Below are positions 1-4,600 of a stretch of 9,458 nt of DNA, piece by piece; the first letter of the stretch is position 1, and every line of letters starts with the position of its first letter. The notes under the pieces are model-generated. The model saw only the letters and a list, made by a program, of their open reading frames with translations. It was not told the origin of the DNA and ran no database searches. The translations under genes and the position numbers were made by a program. The DNA is from an uncultured Flavobacteriales bacterium (GTDB taxonomy: Bacteria; Bacteroidota; Bacteroidia; Palsa-965), in the NCBI GenBank assembly GCA_946478675.1, contig CAMLEF010000168.1:1-9458 (forward strand), in the 5' to 3' direction.

Positions 1-55
1 TTTTTTAGACCGCGCCGTTCCTGCGTTAGCGAAGCGTGCAGCCCGGTGAATTGAA

Positions 56-63
56 TAACTTTG
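56..63 (+). promoter_or_regulatory. Bacteroidetes-type -7 promoter box for the DUF4293 gene
   Basis: The bases TAACTTTG match the Bacteroidetes sigma-A -7 consensus TAnnTTTG exactly and lie 30 bases before the start codon at 94, which would give a short leader of about 20-25 bases. No convincing TTG -33 element is seen about 19 bases upstream, so the call rests on the -7 box and its position. No Shine-Dalgarno sequence precedes the start codon, as is usual in this phylum. The rest of 1-93 shows nothing else I recognise. Confidence 0.5.
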
Positions 64-93
64 AGCGCTGAATAACGACACATCCGACCTTCT

Positions 94-528
94 ATGATCC
101 AACGTATCCAAACGGTTTTTCTTGCGCTCATCGTGCTGCTTTTTGTGCTGTTCTTTTTCATTCCCGTACTGGAATTCTCCTTCGTCAACGATGATGCGGA
201 ATCCCGCATGATCCCGCTGACGCAGATGCCGTTGCTGCTCGCCGGTGAAGTGCTCATCGCGCTGATTGCATTCGTCACGATCTTCCTCTACAAAACGCGC
301 AAGCGCCAGGCGAAGATCGCTCAGTTCGGAATGCTGCTTTCGCTGCTGCTGTTTGCCGGCGTCGCCGCAATGCCGAAAATGATTTCCGCCGACCACGACA
401 CCACCCACGTAATTTTACAAGGAATCGGAACGTGGTTCCTGCTTGCAAATCCCGTGCTCTTTTTTCTTGCCGCACGTTCCATCAAAAAAGACGAAGAGCT
501 CGTTCGCTCTGCCGATCGCCTGCGTTGA
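94..528 (+). CDS. DUF4293 family integral membrane protein
   Basis: This is a complete 144-residue protein. It begins MIQRIQTVFL, the opening typical of the DUF4293 family, a small membrane protein of unknown function found in Bacteroidetes. Four hydrophobic segments are visible at about residues 8-25, 47-66, 76-93 and 111-128. A basic loop (KTRKRQAK, 67-74) lies between helices 2 and 3, and there is a charged tail (KKDEELVRSADRLR), so both the basic loop and the C-terminus are probably cytoplasmic. Length and helix number fit the family. From memory, DUF4293 genes often sit near rho and a metallophosphoesterase gene in Flavobacteria; here the phosphoesterase is the convergent neighbour. The start follows a -7 box by 30 bases and has no Shine-Dalgarno sequence. 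The function is unknown and the family call is from recognition only. Confidence 0.85.
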   Translation: MIQRIQTVFLALIVLLFVLFFFIPVLEFSFVNDDAESRMIPLTQMPLLLAGEVLIALIAFVTIFLYKTRKRQAKIAQFGMLLSLLLFAGVAAMPKMISADHDTTHVILQGIGTWFLLANPVLFFLAARSIKKDEELVRSADRLR

Positions 529-529
529 A

Positions 530-735
530 AAGGTTGGTTAGGTTGGTTGAGTTGGTTGGTGCCGGCAGTTGCAGGTGAAGTTGGCAGGCTGCGTGAAGGT
601 TTTTTGAACCACATAGATAGTGCACAATAGTTTTTCCCTATGTGTTCCTATGTATCTATGTGGTTTTTTTAGCGACTGTTCGAGTCCACTACTTCTCCTT
701 AACCAACCTAACCAACTTTCCAACCTAACCAACTC
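530..735. repeat. Nested inverted-repeat element filling the convergent intergenic region
   Basis: Positions 530-551 pair with 698-719 as a 22-bp stem with two G-U wobbles on the plus-strand RNA. Its core is a perfect 16-bp inverted repeat (GTTGGTTAGGTTGGTT at 533-548; AACCAACCTAACCAAC at 701-716). A second direct copy of the right arm (CCAACCTAACCAAC) follows at 720-733 and ends exactly at the stop codon of the phosphoesterase gene (734-736). The arms enclose the ACATAG palindrome at 607-665. The stop codon of the DUF4293 gene (526-528) lies two bases outside the left arm, so the element fills the whole gap between two convergent genes. I see no open reading frame of its own that I would trust. 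It may be an interspersed genomic repeat or a compound bidirectional terminator. Confidence 0.75.
607..670 (+). terminator. ACATAG palindrome with T-run, probable terminator of the DUF4293 gene
   Basis: A perfect 13-bp inverted repeat, AACCACATAGATA (607-619) and TATCTATGTGGTT (653-665), is followed by seven T residues (664-670) on the plus strand. Inside it CACAATAG (623-630) pairs with CTATGTG (638-644) with one bulged base, around a T-rich loop, giving a long interrupted hairpin. The T-run follows the stem only on the plus strand; on the minus strand the equivalent flank is A-rich. It therefore suits termination of the gene at 94-528 better than of the opposing one. I believe similar CACATAG palindromes occur dispersed in other Bacteroidetes genomes, but this is from memory. 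Confidence 0.6.
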
Positions 736-1228
736 ACCGCTTCCCCAATTCGACGACTTCCAGATCACGAATATCGCTTCCATCGATCGTGAAGCGAAGC
801 ATCGTGCGCACTTTGTGAAACCCGGAAATACCCGCAGCGCCGGGATTGAGATGAAGCACCTTGTACTTCGGCTCGAACTTCACGAGAAGAATATGCGAAT
901 GACCGCAGATGAAAACTTTCGGCGGATTTTCCAGCATCACTTTTTTTACTTCATCGAGGTAACGCTCCGGCCTTCCTGCGATGTGCGTCATCATGACGTC
1001 GACGTTTTCACACAAGAAGCGGTTCACTTTGGGAAATATTTTCCGCACATCCTGCCCGTCGATGTTGCCGTAGACGGCGCGCACCGGCGCAATTTTCTCC
1101 AGCTCATTCGTTACTGTCATCGTTCCGACGTCGCCGGCATGCCAGATCTCGCCGCAACCTTCGCAGTATTTTTTGATGCGGTCGTCGAGATAGTTGTGCG
1201 TGTCGGAAAGCAGCGCGATGCGTTTCAT
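734..1228 (-). CDS. Metallophosphoesterase, YfcE/MJ0936-type phosphodiesterase
   Basis: This is a complete 164-residue calcineurin-like phosphoesterase with the full metal-binding signature: D9 and H11 in SDTHN, D33 in HAGDVG, N55 in GNID, H82 in THIAG, and H110 and H112 in GHSH. This fits the short single-domain YfcE/MJ0936 class, which uses a two-metal centre to hydrolyse phosphodiesters in the cytoplasm; the physiological substrate is generally unknown. No signal peptide or membrane segment is seen. The start is firm because the first metal motif begins only nine residues in. It follows the sorting-domain gene (1262-1624) by 33 bases on the same strand, so cotranscription is possible, although a -7-like box lies directly before its start. 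Its stop codon abuts an inverted-repeat unit. The family call is secure; the substrate cannot be inferred. Confidence 0.93.
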   Translation of the reverse strand: MKRIALLSDTHNYLDDRIKKYCEGCGEIWHAGDVGTMTVTNELEKIAPVRAVYGNIDGQDVRKIFPKVNRFLCENVDVMMTHIAGRPERYLDEVKKVMLENPPKVFICGHSHILLVKFEPKYKVLHLNPGAAGISGFHKVRTMLRFTIDGSDIRDLEVVELGKR

Positions 1229-1232
1229 GGAA

Positions 1233-1240
1233 CAAAGCTA
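1233..1240 (-). promoter_or_regulatory. Possible -7 box directly upstream of the phosphoesterase gene
   Basis: On the minus strand TAGCTTTG matches TAnnTTTG exactly and ends only four bases before the ATG at 1228. If used, transcription would start at or just inside the start codon, giving a leaderless message. No -33 TTG is seen at the expected distance. The match may be chance, because the gene could be read from upstream. Confidence 0.3.
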
Positions 1241-1261
1241 ACGCATCACTGAAGAAATTAT

Positions 1262-1624
1262 TCAGCGGATCAGCGTAAACGAAGTTGTCCGCGTCTGCTG
1301 CTCTTCTTCTTTTCGAAAACGGAAAATGATCTTGCAGTAATAATCGCCGAATGAATAAACGATCTTTTCTTTTTCGCCGTTCCAGCCCTGCAGGTAATCT
1401 TTCGTCGTGAATAACACATTTCCCCAGCGATCGAAGATCTGCATTTCATATTCCGCAGGCGCGCAGCTGAAGACCGGCTTGTAATCACAATCGATCAACT
1501 CGCATTGCGGCACAAATTGATTCGGCAGAAATACGGCAGGACTGTCGCAGGGAAGCGTGTCGGAGGTCGCGTGCGTTTTTTCGCAACAGCAGAGTAAAAT
1601 CAAAAACAGCAGGAAAGATTTCAT
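1262..1624 (-). CDS. Small secreted protein consisting of signal peptide plus T9SS type-B sorting domain
   Basis: This is a complete 120-residue protein. Residues 1-19 look like a Sec signal peptide: Lys2, a hydrophobic LLFLILL core and a THA cleavage end. Almost everything after residue 30 aligns with the gliding motility-associated C-terminal domain (TIGR04131/CHU_C): FLPNQF at 32-37, MQIFDRWGNVLF at 61-72, GWNG at 80-83, and a terminal SFTLIR. The neighbouring adhesins carry the same blocks (LWIFDRWGN, SLIK/SLIR) in 91-residue domains. The usual TPNGDGIND segment is replaced by VPQCELIDCDY, and the mature part has five cysteines (26, 41, 46, 54, 97). There is no room for a cargo domain, which is odd because this domain normally addresses a larger protein to T9SS. 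It lies between the giant adhesin's terminator (which ends about five bases before the ATG) and the phosphoesterase gene. It could be a small surface protein or a relic of a larger gene. Domain call confident, role unknown. Confidence 0.85.
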   Translation of the reverse strand: MKSFLLFLILLCCCEKTHATSDTLPCDSPAVFLPNQFVPQCELIDCDYKPVFSCAPAEYEMQIFDRWGNVLFTTKDYLQGWNGEKEKIVYSFGDYYCKIIFRFRKEEEQQTRTTSFTLIR

Positions 1625-1629
1625 GAGAG

Positions 1630-1663
1630 AAAAAAAGAACGGTCACCGTAATGATGACCGTTC
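1630..1663 (-). terminator. Rho-independent terminator after the 1899-residue adhesin gene
   Basis: A perfect 9-bp stem, GAACGGTCA (1637-1645) and TGACCGTTC (1655-1663), with a 9-base loop is followed on the minus strand by seven T residues (1636-1630). The stem begins nine bases after the adhesin stop codon at 1673-1675. A second T-run lies on the other side (1667-1674), so the hairpin could also act on plus-strand transcripts. The start codon of the next gene (1624) lies only five bases past the T-run. Confidence 0.8.
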
Positions 1664-1672
1664 CTTGTTTTT

Positions 1673-4600
1673 TTATTTGATCAGGCTGACTTTGCCGACG
1701 AGGTTGTGCGATCCGCCGTTGATGTCTTTCGCCCGGATCTTCCAGACGTACGTATCGATCTGGCAGATCGGTTCGCTGCCCTGCACGCGTCCGTCCCATC
1801 CTTTGTTGAGATCGTCGGTGTAGAAGATCAGGTTGCCCCAGCGATCGAAGATCCACAGTTCGTATTGCTCCGGATCGATGCCGATGCAAACCGGGTAGAA
1901 GTAATCGTTCCTGTTGTCGTCGTTCGGCGTGAAAGCATTCGGAACGTAGATCGAAACGTCCGGAGAAATGCAAACCGTTTGCATCGCGGTGTCGGTGCAG
2001 CCGTCGGGGCTCGTGACTTCGAGGATCACCTGGTAGCAATCCGGCGTGAGGTATTCGAACTGCGGATTCTGCTGCGTCGATGTCGATCCCGGGATATCGC
2101 CGAAGCTCCAGAGCCAGCCCGAAGCGTTCGTGGAAGAATCGGTGAACGTGAGAATCGGGTTGAGGATCGTCGTCGGTTGCGGAGAAACGCCGAACGCGGC
2201 TACCGGCATCGCATAAGCGTGGATATAATTCGGCATCGTCACGAAGCTGGTGCAGCCGTTGTTCGACGTTACCGTGAGGCTCACCGTGTAAGCGCCCGGC
2301 GTGGTGTAGCAGTTCGCCGGGTTCTGCTGCGTCGATGTATTGCCGTCGCCGAAATCCCATGACCAGCTCGTGATCGTTCCGGAAGAAAGCGTCGAGAGAT
2401 CGGTGAAGTTTACGCACAGCGGCGCGCAACCTGCCAGCGAATCACCGCTCAGCGCCACTACCGGGTTCGGATTCACGGTTACCGTCACCGTAGAGCTGTC
2501 GACGCAGTTGTTCGCATCGGTGATGTAAAGCGTGTACGTTCCGGACGTCGTCGGTGTGATCGTTTGCGTAAGTCCCGGCAGCGGTCCCGGCATCCACGCA
2601 TATTGGTAACCCGGCGTACCGCCACCGCTCGTGCCCGACATCTGCACGCTTTGTCCTGCGCAGATCGCACTTGTCGATGCCGTCGCTGCAAGCGTCAGCT
2701 TCGTCGGTTGCGTAAGCGTAACGTTCACGGTTGATGTACAACCGTCGGCATCCGTTACAACCACCTGGTAGTTGCCGGCCGGAATACCGTTCGCCGTGCT
2801 GGATACGCTGACGTTCGGGATCCAGGTGTACGTGTAGTTCGGGTTACCGCCGTTCGCATTGATCGTGATGGAGCCGGTCGATTGGCCGAAGCAGCCGATG
2901 TTGGTGACTGGTCCCTGCGCAGCGGTAACGCCGGCGAGGTTGTTGACCGTTACCATTGCCGTATCCGCGCAACCGTTCGCATCCGTCGTAATCACGAAAT
3001 ACGGACCTGCTGCAATGTTGTTGTAGTTCTGCGAAGCGGGACCGCCGATCCATTGGTAAGTGTAAGCGCCCGTTCCGCCGGTTGCAGATCCGGAAGCGGA
3101 ACCGTCCGCCTGGTTGCAGTGCGCATCGACGGAAGTTGCGCTCGCCATCACGGCAGAAGGTTCGGTGATCGTGAAGCTCATCGTAATGGAACAGCCGTTC
3201 GCATCGTCGATGACGCAGGTGTAAGCTTGCGCCGTCAAACCTGTTGCGGTTGCTGTGCCTTGTCCGCCGCCCGGTGCAGGCGACCAGGTGTAGGTATAGT
3301 TCGGTGTGCCTCCCGTAGCGGTTACCGTAGCAGATGCGTTGTTGCCGCCGAAGCAAAGTTCATCGACCTGTGAAGTTGTTGCTGCAAGCACCGGCGGTTC
3401 AGTTACCGTAGCAGATGCGGTATCCGTGCAACCGTTCGCGTCTGTTACCGTCGCGGTGTACGTTCCTGCAGTGAGGTTCGGTTCGGTTGCATTCGTTCCG
3501 CCGCTGGGCGACCAGGAAATCGTGCTCACGCCTGTACCGCCGCTGTACGTCACCGTTGCCGATCCTGTTGATCCGCCGAAGCAAAGCACGGGTGTGGAAG
3601 TAGCGCTCGCAAGCAGTTGCGGCGGTTCGGTAAGCGTAGTTGCGGTTGTATCGGTGCAGCCGTTCGCATCGGTCACGGTGCAGGTATAACCGCCGGCCGC
3701 CAATGAAGAGGCCGCATTGCCGGTTCCGCCCGAAGGCGCCCAGCTGTACGTATACGGGCCGTTGCCGCCGGAAACACCGGTGATGATATCGCCATCACTT
3801 CCGCCGAAGCAGGAAATGTTGGTGGCTGACGTAACGGTGAGTGTCGGAGAGCCAAGGTTGTTGATCGTCGTTGTCGCGCTGGCCGTACAACCGTTTTGGT
3901 CGGTGATGGTAACAGCGTAATTGCCGGCCATCACGTTGCTGATTGTTGCTGTCGTGTAGTTGCCCGGCGTCCATGCATACGTGTACGTTCCCGTACCGCC
4001 GCTTCCGGTTGCCGTAGCCGAACCGTTCGCAGCACCGCAGGTCGACGGAACAGCAGAAGCCGAAGCCGTCAGCAGTGCAGGTTCGGTAATGGTAAAGGTG
4101 TTGCTGATCGTGCAACCGTTCGCATCGGTGATCGTGCATACGTAAGCCTGTGCGGAAAGACCGGTTGCGTTGTCCGTTCCTTGTCCGCCACCCGGTGCGG
4201 GCGACCAGTTGTAGGTATACGAAGTGGTGCCGCCGGTTACGGTAACGGAAGCGCTGCCGGTGCTGCCGCCGTTGCAAAGCTCATCGACCTGCGTGCCGGT
4301 GACTGCGAGCGCTGTCGGTTGCGTGACGTTTGCAGTAGCAGTGACGGTACAACCGTTCGCATCTGTGACTGTACAGGTGTAGAGTTGCGAAGAAAGGTTT
4401 GGTGCTGTTGCATTCGTTCCGCCGCTTGGCGACCAGCTGTAGCTGTAGTTCGGGGTGCCGCCGGTTGCTGTTACCGTTGCAGAGCCGGTGCTGCCGCCGA
4501 AGCAAAGTACGGGCGATGCCGTTGCGGATGCCGTGAGCTGCGGCGGTTGCGTGATCGTCGTGTTCGCCGTTGCGGTGCATCCGTTAGCGTCGGTTACGGT

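Noticed and set aside
620..1252. A 210-codon plus-strand open frame over the phosphoesterase gene
   Set aside because: It is antisense to a gene with a complete metal-binding signature. Its product (rich in His, Arg and Phe) shows no recognisable domain, and it starts inside the inverted-repeat element.
1583..1624. Lipoprotein signal in the 120-residue protein (three consecutive Cys at residues 12-14)
   Set aside because: The residue before the first Cys is Leu rather than Gly, Ala or Ser, and the Cys fall inside the hydrophobic stretch. A standard signal peptidase I site at THA fits better, although a lipoprotein is not excluded.
1485..2429. A 314-codon minus-strand open frame, and other long frames of 60-300 codons inside the adhesin genes on both strands
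   Set aside because: They are out-of-frame readings of repetitive, GC-moderate coding DNA. The Arg/His-rich products mirror the repeat period and have no domains, whereas the adhesin frame resolves fully into known modules.
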